This document shows positions 1-9,154 of a stretch of 64,000 nt of DNA, one piece after another (within the stretch, counting starts at the first letter, position 1; the number at the start of each line of letters is the position of its first letter). Position numbers and translations under genes: made by a program. The notes under the pieces were generated by a model. The model saw nothing but the letters and a program-made list of their open reading frames with translations, was not told where the DNA came from and searched no databases. The stretch is from CAMDPA01 sp964574325 (GTDB lineage Bacteria; Pseudomonadota; Alphaproteobacteria; Rhizobiales; Hyphomicrobiaceae), in the NCBI GenBank assembly GCA_964574325.1, contig CAZNMY010000017.1, positions 14,828 through 78,827 on the forward strand. The letters are read 5' to 3'.

Positions 1-1
1 C

Positions 2-127
2 GTGCTGCCGTGTCCTTGCCCTCGGTGCGGCGGACGCATGATCGTCATCGAGGTGTTCGCCAAGGAGTGTGAGCCACGATGGCGTCCGACGCCGGCGCCA
101 GTCCCGATCAGGATCGACACGTCATGA
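2..127 (+). CDS. IS91-like transposase, C-terminal end only (cut by window edge)
   Basis: Reading from base 2 gives an open frame with no start inside the window. It contains CPCPRCGGRMIVIEVF and ends in IRIDTS before a TGA. The short Cys-x-x-Cys-Gly-Gly stretch close to the C-terminus followed by a basic, proline-rich tail matches, from memory, the end of IS91-family transposases that are common in rhizobia. Only about 41 codons are present, so family assignment rests on this tail alone. The DNA after the stop has no good coding frame and would be the downstream end of the element. Confidence 0.5.
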   Translation: MLPCPCPRCGGRMIVIEVFAKECEPRWRPTPAPVPIRIDTS

Positions 128-598
128 GCCAGAAGCGCTTCGACACCGGCCGCAGTGTTGATCCGCCTCGCTGGTCCCGCACCGGCAACGACCGTGCTTG
201 GCCTGGAGCTACCGATCGTCAGGGCAAATACCCTGAACTGCCAGCAGCGCGCAGACCTCGGCGTCCGTCACGCCCTGATGCATGGCGTTATCGTGCTCGG
301 GTGATCCCCGGTAGCGGTCGCGAGCCCACCATCAACGACGGCGTCGCGCTCCAATCCCCATAGCGCCCGCTGGACCCGCGTGCCCATTCCCTCGCGACTT
401 CGTGCCTTGGCGCTTCTCCGACGCCGGAGGTCGCGCGCATGGCAGGCTCCGTCACGCCGGCGTCCGAGAAACCTGCACATTTTCGGATATCATGCGGCCT
501 GCTCGACGAGTGCAGGACCGTGCCCATTGCCGCCAGCGGGGGAGCGCCATGACCAAGAGCATCGCGGTCACGCCATACTTCGAGCGCACGGAGGGCGC
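128..598. mobile_element. Non-coding downstream end of the IS91-like element and junction DNA
   Basis: No convincing gene lies here. Frames on both strands are short and arginine-rich, as expected for GC-rich non-coding DNA. The stretch directly follows the transposase stop and ends where the IS1595-like fragment begins, so it most likely contains the end of the first element plus a junction between two broken insertion sequences. I could not place the exact element boundary because no terminal inverted repeat or target duplication is recognisable. Confidence 0.35.
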
Positions 599-679
599 AC
601 ATTTTTCCTCCGTGCCGTAGAGCCGCTCGAACTCGACGTCGGAAAGCCCACGTTGAAACTGCACCTTGTTGCGTGCCAT
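599..679 (-). pseudogene. IS1595-family transposase, N-terminal scrap
   Basis: On the minus strand an ATG at 679 opens a frame starting MARNKVQFQRGLS and running to YGTEEKC. This is the typical start of IS1595-family transposases, which continue with a zinc-ribbon and a DDE domain. Here similarity stops after about 27 residues, and the following residues do not resemble the zinc-ribbon. The gene is therefore a truncated remnant, probably cut when the neighbouring IS91-like element arrived. It cannot encode an active transposase. Confidence 0.6.
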
Positions 680-755
680 CGTGCACCTCTCTCGAGTGCA
701 CTCACGATTTCGGTGATTCTCCCGGCGAATTCACGGCGGAGCACCGTGGGTAGTC

Positions 756-784
756 AGGAAAAAGAAAAGGAGGCGTGAGCCTCC
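756..784 (-). terminator. Rho-independent terminator after the deacetylase gene
   Basis: GGAGGC (769-774) and GCCTCC (779-784) form a perfect 6 bp stem with a GTGA loop. Read on the minus strand it is followed by a T-rich run, seen as aaaagaaaaa on the plus strand. It lies about 60 bases downstream of the stop of the polysaccharide deacetylase gene, in the right orientation to end that transcript. Confidence 0.7.
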
Positions 785-843
785 CCTTCAATCCCAGCAT
801 TCGATCCCAGCATTCAATTCCGCGCGATACTCGACGACCGCGC

Positions 844-1713
844 TCAGTTGCCGGGCGGCACAGTCTTGACGACGCTGGAAGTCGGCCGCGTGTCGCCAGC
901 CGGGGCCTTGAACTCCGCACGCGCCTTCTCGTCGAACTCGGCGAGCGTGGTCACATTGGCCTTCGCCCTCATGTGGACGATCTTGTACCCCTTGGCCTTG
1001 AGCTGGTTCAGCATATCGAGGGTGCCGGCCGCGGTGTGCTTCTGGAAATCGTGCAGCAGCACGATGCCCTTGCCCTTCTTATCGAGCTTGTCGAGCACGC
1101 TCTTCGTCACCTGCTCGCCACTGCGGAATTTGAAATCGAAACTGTCGATGTCGGTCGAGAAGATCGCGACGTTGCGCGTGCCGAGATAAGTCATCTGGGC
1201 ATCCGGCCCTTTCAAACCGGGAAACCGGAAGAAGCTCGACGGCGTGCCGGTCCCCATCGCGATCTTGACCGCACTGAAACCCTTCTCGATTTCTTCCTTC
1301 GCCTTCTCGGGCGTCACACCCTTGTTCGACAGGATCATGTGCGACCACGTGTGGGTGCCGATGGTGTGCCCCCCCGCCACGACCTGCCGCATGATCTCCG
1401 GAAACGCGATCGCGTTCTTCCCGATCGCGAAGAACGTCGCCTTCGTGCAGTGCGCGGCCAGCGCCGCCAGAACCTGCGGCGTGGTCGGCCACGGACCATC
1501 GTCGAACGTCAGCACCACTTCCTGCGGCAACAGAAAATCGTGCGCCTTGTAGTGCTCGAGACCGAAGCCCGGTCCACCCGTGGTATCGATTTCCACCGTG
1601 CGCGTGATCCCCAGCGCATTCGGGTTACCAGCACATTTGGTCTGAGCGACCACGGGAGTCGTACATGCGAAGGCCACTGCGGCGATCACCGCCCAACGGG
1701 TGAACATCGTCAT
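844..1713 (-). CDS. Secreted polysaccharide deacetylase (NodB-type, CE4)
   Basis: A 289-residue protein with a signal peptide (hydrophobic stretch about 7-22, cleavage near VVAQ). The NodB domain follows: TFDDGPWP (69-76) carries the catalytic Asp and metal Asp, HTWSH (121-125) gives the two metal-binding His, RFPG is at 163-166, DIDSFDF at about 188-194, and LLHD (219-222) carries the late catalytic His. All five motif positions of the CE4 family are present, so a metal-dependent deacetylase acting on N-acetylated glycans in the periplasm is likely. The exact glycan (peptidoglycan, chitooligomer, exopolysaccharide) is unknown. GAGGGAG lies 8 bases before the ATG. It is followed by a terminator at 756-784 and looks monocistronic. 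Confidence 0.85.
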   Translation of the reverse strand: MTMFTRWAVIAAVAFACTTPVVAQTKCAGNPNALGITRTVEIDTTGGPGFGLEHYKAHDFLLPQEVVLTFDDGPWPTTPQVLAALAAHCTKATFFAIGKNAIAFPEIMRQVVAGGHTIGTHTWSHMILSNKGVTPEKAKEEIEKGFSAVKIAMGTGTPSSFFRFPGLKGPDAQMTYLGTRNVAIFSTDIDSFDFKFRSGEQVTKSVLDKLDKKGKGIVLLHDFQKHTAAGTLDMLNQLKAKGYKIVHMRAKANVTTLAEFDEKARAEFKAPAGDTRPTSSVVKTVPPGN

Positions 1714-1809
1714 CGGTCGAACTCCCTCTATCCGGTTCTAAAAAAACAGTGAGAAGCAGCTATTGCTCTCTTCCGAAGAAAACACTGATTCCGCAAGAGC
1801 CAGAATATC

Positions 1810-2733
1810 TCACGACCGCGCATGCGTCCCCGACGGCACTGCAGAACAGGCGGTGAGCGGCATCCGCCCCTTCAGGAACGATCGCCACGACGGCTCTTCG
1901 AGAATGATCTTACGGGCCCAACCCTGCAGCAATCCATCCAATTCCTTCTCGATCGACGCTGAAGCAAGCGCAAGCTTCTGGTCGAGTGGCCGCGCGGCAC
2001 CACCGCTTAGATAGGTTGTTCCCGGCTTGGCGCGCAGCGTCAGTTGATCGAGTTCGGAAGGCGAGAATTGTCGCCCCCAGGCACCGGCCGCGAGCGCCTG
2101 CACGATGCTACGATCCGCCAGCATCGCTGGAACCGCATCCTCGTCGATCCGATCGAGCAGATCCGAGCAACTCTTGTCGGCTGCAAGATAGGTCTTGCGC
2201 TGCTGCGCGAGGGCGCCCCGCACGAGGACCTCGAGTTCCTCCCCCCCGTACCGCACCTCGATATAGGCGAGCGCCGCCTTTCGATGAGCCGCATCGAAAC
2301 ACGTCAACGGCCGCGGTTCGAGATTGCGGCACGCCGCCGCTACAGACTTGGCGCGCCGTGCTTCCTCGTATTCGACCAGCGCCTTTGCCGTCGGAAGATT
2401 GAGATCCTTCGCTCGCGCCCATTGGCCCGCGGATGCAAATCCCAGCCTGTGCGCCTCACGGTCGAGTGCCGCAACCCCATCCACGACGACGAAACCGAGC
2501 CCGAGCGGCACCAGCGTGATAGACGAGTAGAGCGCTGCCTTCGCGGGCGCCAGATTGTGCCGCAGCCGTGCGATGAATTCCTGCACCGGCGGCGCCAGCA
2601 CCAGACCTGCCAGCAGGAACGCCAGCGCAGCCCTCGACGAACCCGCCCGCGACAACGCCGCGACCGCACACATTGCAAGCGTCAGGCTCGCGATCCACAA
2701 CAGCACATGGGTACGACCACCACGCCAGTACAT
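1810..2733 (-). CDS. Membrane protein of unknown function
   Basis: About 307 residues. I start at the ATG at 2733, preceded by GGAGGG at 6 bases, rather than at the in-frame ATG nine codons upstream. The N-terminal third has two to three hydrophobic helices (about residues 10-50 and 70-90). The rest is soluble, with Cys at several positions (AACRNLEPRPLTCF, DKSCSDLL) that could form disulfides if it faces the periplasm. I recognise no family. It sits between the deacetylase and the RND exporter on the same strand, about 80 bases downstream of the exporter, and may be transcribed with it. Base composition and codon use look like those of its neighbours. Confidence 0.6.
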   Translation of the reverse strand: MYWRGGRTHVLLWIASLTLAMCAVAALSRAGSSRAALAFLLAGLVLAPPVQEFIARLRHNLAPAKAALYSSITLVPLGLGFVVVDGVAALDREAHRLGFASAGQWARAKDLNLPTAKALVEYEEARRAKSVAAACRNLEPRPLTCFDAAHRKAALAYIEVRYGGEELEVLVRGALAQQRKTYLAADKSCSDLLDRIDEDAVPAMLADRSIVQALAAGAWGRQFSPSELDQLTLRAKPGTTYLSGGAARPLDQKLALASASIEKELDGLLQGWARKIILEEPSWRSFLKGRMPLTACSAVPSGTHARS

Positions 2734-2811
2734 CGTCCCTCCGCACCCCGGGAAAAGCAACGCAACCGCACGACTTTGCGATCACACCCTATACCGCGCT
2801 TCACGCCCGGC

Positions 2812-5166
2812 CTACCGCGGCAGATCTCCCGGCAGGGGAAAAAATCGGCGATAGAGCGCGACCGATCCCGGCAGTATCACGAGTTGCCCGATCAGCGAAG
2901 CGAGCAGACACACGCCCGCCAACCGCCCGAACAGCCGCAGCGACGGCAGATCCGACAGCATGGTGACGCCGAGCCCGAGCGTCAGCACCATCGTCGTCAG
3001 CACGACGGCAGGCCCGATCGAGTGTGCCGTCCGGTCGAGCGCCGCCTTGGAGCCGGCAGGCGCCGCCCCCGACAATCCCCGCATCTCCTCGAGCGTATAG
3101 CGATTGAGGAAGTGGATCGTGGAATCGATCGCCAGGGAGAACGCCACCGTGATCGCCACGATCGATGCGAACTGCATCCCTTCCCCCGTCGCATAGAGCA
3201 AAGCGCCGGTCGCGAAGATCGGGAACAGCGACGGCAGAACGCTCGATACGCCCGCCAGCATCGAACGCAACGCGATGCCCACGAAGATGAAGATCAGGAA
3301 CATATCCCCGACGAGGCCCCAGTTGAGTTCCGCGATCAGCTTCGCCGAGTTGCGCGCAGCGATCGCCGGCAGGCCCGTCACAATCAGCTCGAAGCCGGGA
3401 TGCGCCTTGCGCACGGGCGCGAGCGCCTTGTCGATCTTCTCGACCACCGGCAGGATCTGGCTCGCATCGACGTCCGGCAGCCGCCCCGTCACGAGCACGG
3501 CATTGCCCTCTTTCGCGATGAACCGGCGCACCAGATGCTCCGGCAGCAGGCCGACATACTTCTGGACCGTTTCGACGCGGCCGTCACCGTTGTCGCGCAA
3601 CCAGCGCCGCAAGCTGTCGACCGACCACACATTGCCCAGTCCTGCGGCCTTCTCGAGCACCGAGTGCGCTTCCGCGATCACCGCCAGCGGAACGGGATCG
3701 AAAAGCGACTGCCCGCCCTGCCACTTTATCATCACGTGCACCGGACTGGCCCCGGTCAGCTTGGCGTCGATCCGTTCCGTCGCCGCCAGCGCCTGCTCCT
3801 TGTCCGGCACCTGATCGGCCAGCCGATAGTGCGGCTCCAGCCGGACATAGCCGTAGCCGCAGACGATCACGGCCAGCACACCCAATCCGACCGCGACGAA
3901 CGGATAGCGCGCCGAGCGAGTCACCGCCCCCTCGCTCAGCCGGTGCAGCAGCCCGATGCCCCCGTCGCTTTCCTCGGGCGTCGCCTTCTGGCCCTTCGGC
4001 AGTGGCTCCGACCGGACGAGCAGCGCCGCCAGCGTCGGCACCACCACGGCGACCGCGATATAAGTCGTGAAAACCGCGATCAGCGCGGCGAGCCCGAAGG
4101 TCCGGATCAGCGCCGAATCCGCAAACGAGAACGATATGATCGAGATCGCCTGATTGACGGCCGTCAGCAGGCACGCCGGCGCCACCTCGCTGACAGCGTT
4201 TCGAGCAGCCTCGATCCGGTCGACTCCGGCCACGATATCGCGGCGGATGGCGAACACCAGATGCATGCTGTCCGAGAAGCCGGTCACCAGGATCAGCGGC
4301 GTCAGCACGTTGATGAAGAGGTTGAGCCGGAAATCCAGCCCGCCGATCACGCCCAGCGTCCACACGATCGCGATCGTCGGCCCCAGGACCGCGATCACCG
4401 TCAGCGACAGCCGCCGGAAGAACACATAGGCCATGATGGCGCCGACGAGGAAACCGAGACCGTTGTAGACGAGCCGATCGCGCTCGACCGCGTTGCGGAT
4501 CTCGAGTTGCATCACCGGTGCGCCGGTCAGCTTCACCGAAAGCCCCGACCCAGCGAGCGACTTTTCAGCCGCTTCCCTGATGCCGCCGATGATCGCCCGC
4601 GCGCCGAGCTCCTCCACCGCCTTTCGGTCGAGTGAGATCACGATCATCGCCAGCGTCCCGTCGTCGGACAGGAACTTGCCGGCGACGATCTCGTTCTTCC
4701 TCAGCGCGTCGATGGTCGCGCCGTACTCGGCCGCACCTTCCGGCACCTCATCGGGAACGATCGGCGGCGCATAGCCTTTTGCATCGGGCTTTCCGCGCGC
4801 CGACAGCATCGAGACGAGCCCGTCGACGCCGTCGAGCAGTTGCAGTTCGATCGTGGTCTTCTGGAATGCCTGGATCTGCGCGCGCTCGAGGAGATTGCGT
4901 CCCTCGACCACGGCGAGAACGTCGTACTCGCTCGAAGGAAACCGCCGATCGACCTCCTCGTACTGGCGGAACTCCGTCGTGTTGGCGCGGAACAGTTCAG
5001 ACAGCGAATCGTCGACCTTGAGCCGCAGTAGCCCGACCACGGCGAGCGCCGTCAGCGCCATGATGAGCACAGCCGCCAGCAGGGGCGCACGCAGGGCAAC
5101 GAGACCTATCCGGTCGATCCCCAACAGGAACCGAACCCGCCGATGCGGTTCATCATCGCTGGCCAT
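2812..5166 (-). CDS. RND superfamily exporter, MMPL type
   Basis: About 784 residues. The ATG at 5166 has GAGGGAG just upstream and is preferred to an in-frame ATG 16 codons earlier. Layout is typical of the MMPL/sterol-sensing branch of RND pumps: one N-terminal TM helix (about 24-45), a large periplasmic loop, five TM helices (about 240-400), then a second half repeating this plan (TM near 430, loop, final five helices to about 770). The loop segment SEYDVLAVVEGRNLL and the TM motif VTGFSDSMHLVFA are typical. Such proteins export lipids or hydrophobic compounds using proton motive force. No membrane-fusion protein or OMP partner lies beside it, which fits the MMPL branch. The substrate cannot be told. 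Confidence 0.8.
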   Translation of the reverse strand: MASDDEPHRRVRFLLGIDRIGLVALRAPLLAAVLIMALTALAVVGLLRLKVDDSLSELFRANTTEFRQYEEVDRRFPSSEYDVLAVVEGRNLLERAQIQAFQKTTIELQLLDGVDGLVSMLSARGKPDAKGYAPPIVPDEVPEGAAEYGATIDALRKNEIVAGKFLSDDGTLAMIVISLDRKAVEELGARAIIGGIREAAEKSLAGSGLSVKLTGAPVMQLEIRNAVERDRLVYNGLGFLVGAIMAYVFFRRLSLTVIAVLGPTIAIVWTLGVIGGLDFRLNLFINVLTPLILVTGFSDSMHLVFAIRRDIVAGVDRIEAARNAVSEVAPACLLTAVNQAISIISFSFADSALIRTFGLAALIAVFTTYIAVAVVVPTLAALLVRSEPLPKGQKATPEESDGGIGLLHRLSEGAVTRSARYPFVAVGLGVLAVIVCGYGYVRLEPHYRLADQVPDKEQALAATERIDAKLTGASPVHVMIKWQGGQSLFDPVPLAVIAEAHSVLEKAAGLGNVWSVDSLRRWLRDNGDGRVETVQKYVGLLPEHLVRRFIAKEGNAVLVTGRLPDVDASQILPVVEKIDKALAPVRKAHPGFELIVTGLPAIAARNSAKLIAELNWGLVGDMFLIFIFVGIALRSMLAGVSSVLPSLFPIFATGALLYATGEGMQFASIVAITVAFSLAIDSTIHFLNRYTLEEMRGLSGAAPAGSKAALDRTAHSIGPAVVLTTMVLTLGLGVTMLSDLPSLRLFGRLAGVCLLASLIGQLVILPGSVALYRRFFPLPGDLPR

Positions 5167-5401
5167 TCGCTCTCCCTCGACCGTACCGCTCAGACACCCG
5201 TGTGCGCCCGACACGGACTCGGCAATCTACCCGACCCGTCGAGCGTTGTGCATGTCCAATCGACTTTGCCGCAGACCGGCCGCCGAAACCCGCCTTGCCC
5301 CGATTCGACGCTGCGTGCAGCGGCGACGTGCGCCACCGCAGATTTTGCGCTACCGTTGGCAAAAACGAAAAAGCAGCCGAAACGTTCGCAGGAGGAAAAC
5401 A

Positions 5402-6508
5402 ATGGCTCGCAATCCCTCGGCTCGCATGGCCAGCGCTGCCGCAGCAGTATTCCTGGCAGCCGTCTCGATGACCCTGCCCTCCCCCGCCGACGCCCAAACC
5501 GAGTTCTACGCGGGCAAACGCCTGACCATCCTCGTCAATTACGACGCCGGCGGCCCCACCGACTTCGAGGCCCGCCTGATCGCGAGGCACATCGGCCGGC
5601 ACATCCCGGGCCAGCCCGGCGTGATCGTACAGAACATGGGCGGAGCCGGCGGCATCATCGGCGCGAAGTATCTGGGCGAGAAGGCAGCGCGCGACGGCTC
5701 GATGGTCGGATACTTCACCGCCGCCGCTCAACACGCAGCCTTCGCACCGGAAAAATTCCCCGTCGATTTCCGCACCTATGATTTCGTCGCCTACATGCCG
5801 AACGGCCGCATCCACTTCATGCGCACCGACGTGAAGCCCGGCATCAAGACGGCTCGCGACGTTCTGAATGCGCAGGGCGTAGTCGCTGGCGGCCTCACCG
5901 CCGAAAGCCCCAAGGACCTCGCGATGCGCATGGTCCTGGACATGCTCGGCGTGCCGCACAAATACGTCACCGGTTACAATTCGAGCGCCCAGGCTACGCT
6001 CGCCTTCCAGCGCGGCGAGCTCAACTTCTATTCCGACAGCCCGTCTGCGTACCTGACCAAGATCGAGCCCGCGATGGTGAGAAAAGGCGAGGTGATCCCC
6101 ATCTGCTTCGATCCGATCTTCCGCGCCGGGCAATACGTCGTGCCGGCGCAGATCAAGCCCCTCGGCATCCAGTCCTGCCCCGACATGATCCGCGATGCGA
6201 AGGGCGCGATGCCCGACAACGAGATGGCCAAGGCCTATATCGCGCTGCTCTCGTTCGCCGGCACGATGTACCGCACGTTCACGCTGCCGCCGAACTCGCC
6301 CAAGGGTTCCGTCACGGCCCTCCGGACCGCGATGCAGCGCCTCGCCCAGGACAAGGACTTCATCGAGGAAGCCCAGAGGACGATCGGCGAAGCCCCAGAG
6401 TACATCACCGGCGACGACGCCAATGACGACGCCAAGCGTCTGCTCACGGTCGACCCCAGGATCAAGGCGTTCATCGTCGACTACGCCCGCAAGACCGAGC
6501 GAAGGTGA
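5402..6508 (+). CDS. Periplasmic Bug/TctC-type solute receptor
   Basis: A 368-residue protein starting at the ATG at 5402, behind a strong AGGAGG. A signal peptide runs to about ADAQ (residue 32). The mature protein begins with the Bug-family pattern: KRLTILVNYDAGGPTDFEAR, then a GVIVQNMGGAGGIIGA segment that lines the ligand pocket. Bug proteins bind carboxylates in the periplasm. Some feed TctAB permeases and many are orphans acting in sensing. No TctA or TctB lies nearby. Compared with classical Bug proteins it is somewhat longer at the C-terminus. Its ligand is unknown. It converges with the SH3 protein gene, with only 13 bases between them. Confidence 0.85.
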   Translation: MARNPSARMASAAAAVFLAAVSMTLPSPADAQTEFYAGKRLTILVNYDAGGPTDFEARLIARHIGRHIPGQPGVIVQNMGGAGGIIGAKYLGEKAARDGSMVGYFTAAAQHAAFAPEKFPVDFRTYDFVAYMPNGRIHFMRTDVKPGIKTARDVLNAQGVVAGGLTAESPKDLAMRMVLDMLGVPHKYVTGYNSSAQATLAFQRGELNFYSDSPSAYLTKIEPAMVRKGEVIPICFDPIFRAGQYVVPAQIKPLGIQSCPDMIRDAKGAMPDNEMAKAYIALLSFAGTMYRTFTLPPNSPKGSVTALRTAMQRLAQDKDFIEEAQRTIGEAPEYITGDDANDDAKRLLTVDPRIKAFIVDYARKTERR

Positions 6509-6521
6509 GCAGGCGCTCCGC

Positions 6522-7400
6522 CTACTTCAGGAACTTCTGCTCGGCCCAGCCCCGATAGCCCCGGTAATCGACCGGGCACCAGCCGTCCCGGCACTCCCCC
6601 GTCAGCTTGATCCCACACGCACCGGAGGGATAGCCGTAGCGCAGCGACTGATCCAAGCCCGGCCCAGCGCGCACCTTCAGCGTATCGCCGGATGCAACGC
6701 CGCGCACACACATCTCGGCCGCGCCGCCCGACGCCCCTGACGCCGGCGCCGCAACCGCAGGTGCAGGCTTGGCGACGACAGCGGATTGCGCCGTATGGCC
6801 CGGCTGCTGCGGCTGTCGGGAAGGCGTCGCTGGCGCAGGAGCAGACGATGCAGCCTCGGCGGCAGGCGTCGCTGGCATCGGCGGCGGCGCCTGCGGCAGT
6901 CCCCGCTCCACCACCGGCTTGGGCGCAGGAGGCGGCCTGATGTCTCGAACCACGGGGCGTGCGACCTCGACGGGACGCGGCGGCGCCACCGAGGCAACAC
7001 GCTTCGGCGCGACGCGGCGGACGGCTGCAACGCGACGCGGCGGCGCGGGCGCAAACCTCTGAACGCGCGGCGGCGCATAAGGAGCCGTAAACAGGCCCAG
7101 CGACGGCAGCCGGAAGCCGCCGAGCACCGCCCCTTCTGACAGGTACGAAGCATTCGACCAGCCCGGTCGCCCGCGCCAGACCACGGGGCACCATGCGCCT
7201 CGACATGCCCCCGAGACCATCACCCCGCAGGCGTTCGGTGGTATAGCCCCGACCTCGCGCGCCTGCGGACTCGGACCAGCCCTCATGCGCAGCGTATCCC
7301 AGGCCTCGACCCCTCGCACACACAACGCACTGGCCGGCGCCACACCGCCCCACAACAGTGCAAAAAAGAACGAAATCAGTCGAGCGCGACGCGACAGCAT
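6522..7400 (-). CDS. Secreted protein with two SH3-like repeats
   Basis: 292 residues from the ATG at 7400. Residues 1-25 form a signal peptide ending in ASA. Two bacterial SH3-like units flank a low-complexity linker: unit 1 (about 26-90) contains CVRGVEAWDTLRMRAGPS and CPVVWRGRPGW; unit 2 (about 228-292) repeats this as CVRGVASGDTLKVRAGPG and CPVDYRGYRGW. The four Cys of each unit are conserved between copies, so each is probably disulfide-stabilised, and the gene grew by internal duplication. The linker (about 100-225) is rich in Pro, Ala and Arg. SH3b domains often bind peptidoglycan, so a cell-wall role is reasonable but not shown. The frame stays open far upstream of 7400, but no signal peptide would result from starts there. 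Confidence 0.75.
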   Translation of the reverse strand: MLSRRARLISFFFALLWGGVAPASALCVRGVEAWDTLRMRAGPSPQAREVGAIPPNACGVMVSGACRGAWCPVVWRGRPGWSNASYLSEGAVLGGFRLPSLGLFTAPYAPPRVQRFAPAPPRRVAAVRRVAPKRVASVAPPRPVEVARPVVRDIRPPPAPKPVVERGLPQAPPPMPATPAAEAASSAPAPATPSRQPQQPGHTAQSAVVAKPAPAVAAPASGASGGAAEMCVRGVASGDTLKVRAGPGLDQSLRYGYPSGACGIKLTGECRDGWCPVDYRGYRGWAEQKFLK

Positions 7401-7608
7401 GTGATTTTCCAACCCGAATGCCGCTGCGGCAGCGACAAGCTCAATCCCCCTCCGCCGGGAATTGCGGCGGGAACCAGACGTTGAGCATATGGATCGGGCA
7501 CAATAGCGGCGACAACGCTGCAACAATTCGGCGGAAGTCGCGGTGAACGCCTGGACGCAGCGCTGCATTGCACTATCTTCGCTCGATATCATGCGAGGAA
7601 CACAGCGA

Positions 7609-8166
7609 ATGGCCGAACGCGAGCCCCCCGGCGGACACACGACATCGAGCGAGCCCCCGAAAGCCGGCGAAGGTGCAGCGGACACCGCCGACGCTGCCTC
7701 CGGCCATGTTCCCCCGTCGCATTTTCCCTGGCCCCCCGTCCTGTTTCTCGCCGCCGTCGTCGCCGGTTGGCTTCTCCAGCGCTCATGGCCGCTCGCGTGG
7801 CCCGGCCTCGACGACGCTCCCGCCCGCATGATCGGAAAAGGCTTCGTCGTCTGCGGCTTCGGCCTCGCGATCTGGGCCCTGGTGACGTTTGTGCGCGCCA
7901 GCGCCGAGTTCCGCCCTCACGCCGAAGCGACCGTTCTGGTGACGTCGGGGCCCTACCGCCGCTTCCGCAATCCCATGTATATCGGCTATGTCCTGATTTT
8001 GCTGGGTCTCGCCGACACCGCCCAGAATATCTGGATCGCGATCCTCACACCGGTGTTCGCCCTCGCAGTCACCTGGCTCGCGATACTGCCCGAGGAACGT
8101 CATCTCGAAGCGAAATTCGGCGACGCCTACCGCACCTACAAGGAGACCTCGCGGCGATGGCTGTGA
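7609..8166 (+). CDS. Isoprenylcysteine carboxyl methyltransferase (ICMT)-like membrane protein
   Basis: About 185 residues from the ATG at 7609, which has GAGGA 8 bases upstream; ATGs at 7591 and 7543 are possible but less well placed. Hydrophobic helices lie at about 45-62, 80-100 and 130-160. The C-terminal half carries the family signature: GPYRRFRNPMYIG, then EERHLEAKFGDAYRTY, which forms the SAM and lipid site in ICMT/PEMT-type enzymes. Bacterial members methylate unknown small or lipid substrates; true protein prenylation is not expected here. It is transcribed away from the SH3 protein gene, sharing a 200 base divergent region. Confidence 0.8.
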   Translation: MAEREPPGGHTTSSEPPKAGEGAADTADAASGHVPPSHFPWPPVLFLAAVVAGWLLQRSWPLAWPGLDDAPARMIGKGFVVCGFGLAIWALVTFVRASAEFRPHAEATVLVTSGPYRRFRNPMYIGYVLILLGLADTAQNIWIAILTPVFALAVTWLAILPEERHLEAKFGDAYRTYKETSRRWL

Positions 8167-8286
8167 AACCGCGACTGCGGCGCGGCAGCGCGAAGACTGG
8201 TGACAGAACGAGCGTTTCGCAGCATTACCTGCAAGCCCGACGATGACGAACGAGACGTTCACACCAGCCCCCGAGCCCCGCCGCCC

Positions 8287-9054
8287 ATGTCACGCAAGCA
8301 CGCAGAGCTGGAGCGTGAATTCATCGAGGATCTCGAGCCTCGCACCGGGCGCGCGCTCGCCGGCTGGATGTCGCTGATCGACGAAACCGGCTTGACCGAC
8401 CGCAACGCGATCATCGACTGGCTCCGCCCGCAGGGCCTGACCTTCGCACACGCCTCCTGGCTGGAACGCATCCACCACAATGGCGGCCGGCCGATCTACG
8501 CCGACGCGCCCGAACGCGCGCAACAACCGGCGTCGGAGCCCCCCGCGGTCCCGGTACCCGCCCCACGACCGTCGCCAGCGTCGGCACCAATCCCACCGCC
8601 GCGCCCGATGCCCGTCGCTCAGCCCGGCCCGGCGCCCCGGCCGGCCCCGGCCCTCCAGCCACGCCCCGTGACGGTTCCCCCGCCACCGGCGACGATGCCC
8701 CGCGTGTCCGTGGCCGACCTGCTGGCGCGCGGCAAGGGATTGCGGCCCCTCGCCGAGATGCTGCTGCGCGAGATCGAACAGTCTCTACCCGGCCTCGTAA
8801 CCGCCCCTGCGGGCGACCTCGTCAGCTTGCAGAGGCAATCGGAGTTCGGCGTTCTTCTGATCGGCCCCAAGGAACTCCGCCTGGGGCTCGATCTCGGCGA
8901 ATTTCCGACCGAAGGCCCCGTCAGCCGCTCCCGTATCCCTGGAACAACGGCCCGCATTACACATATGCTCGTCATCAACGATGCCCGTCAGATCGGCCCG
9001 CCCCTGCTAGAGCTCGTCAAGCGGGCCGCAGCCGGGGCCGATCCCGCGACTTGA
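8287..9054 (+). CDS. DUF4287 plus DUF5655 domain protein
   Basis: About 255 residues from ATG 8287 (MSRKHAELER). The N-terminal domain (about 1-70) resembles DUF4287: a TGRALAGWMSLIDETGL segment followed by IDWLRPQGLTFAHASWL. A linker of about 75 residues made almost only of Pro, Ala and Val follows. The C-terminal domain (about 145-250) resembles DUF5655, with LVSLQRQSEFGVLL and LRLGLDLGEFP. The biochemical role of either domain is not known to me. There is no signal peptide or TM helix, so it is cytoplasmic. No clear ribosome site precedes the chosen start, and an upstream ATG at 8200 is a less likely alternative. Confidence 0.65.
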   Translation: MSRKHAELEREFIEDLEPRTGRALAGWMSLIDETGLTDRNAIIDWLRPQGLTFAHASWLERIHHNGGRPIYADAPERAQQPASEPPAVPVPAPRPSPASAPIPPPRPMPVAQPGPAPRPAPALQPRPVTVPPPPATMPRVSVADLLARGKGLRPLAEMLLREIEQSLPGLVTAPAGDLVSLQRQSEFGVLLIGPKELRLGLDLGEFPTEGPVSRSRIPGTTARITHMLVINDARQIGPPLLELVKRAAAGADPAT

Positions 9055-9154
9055 CCTTGAATCCGATCAACAGGTTATCGGCCGCGCCTTCTGCTCCAAC
9101 ATGGATTCGCCCGAATTTTCGCCTCTATACGCCGCGTAGCCGGAGGAGAGATCT

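Noticed and set aside
2044..4635. 863-codon open frame on the plus strand
   Set aside because: It runs opposite to the RND exporter gene, which has clear TM helices and motifs. The plus-strand product is almost only Arg, His, Gln, Pro and Asp, the usual antisense artefact in GC-rich genes.
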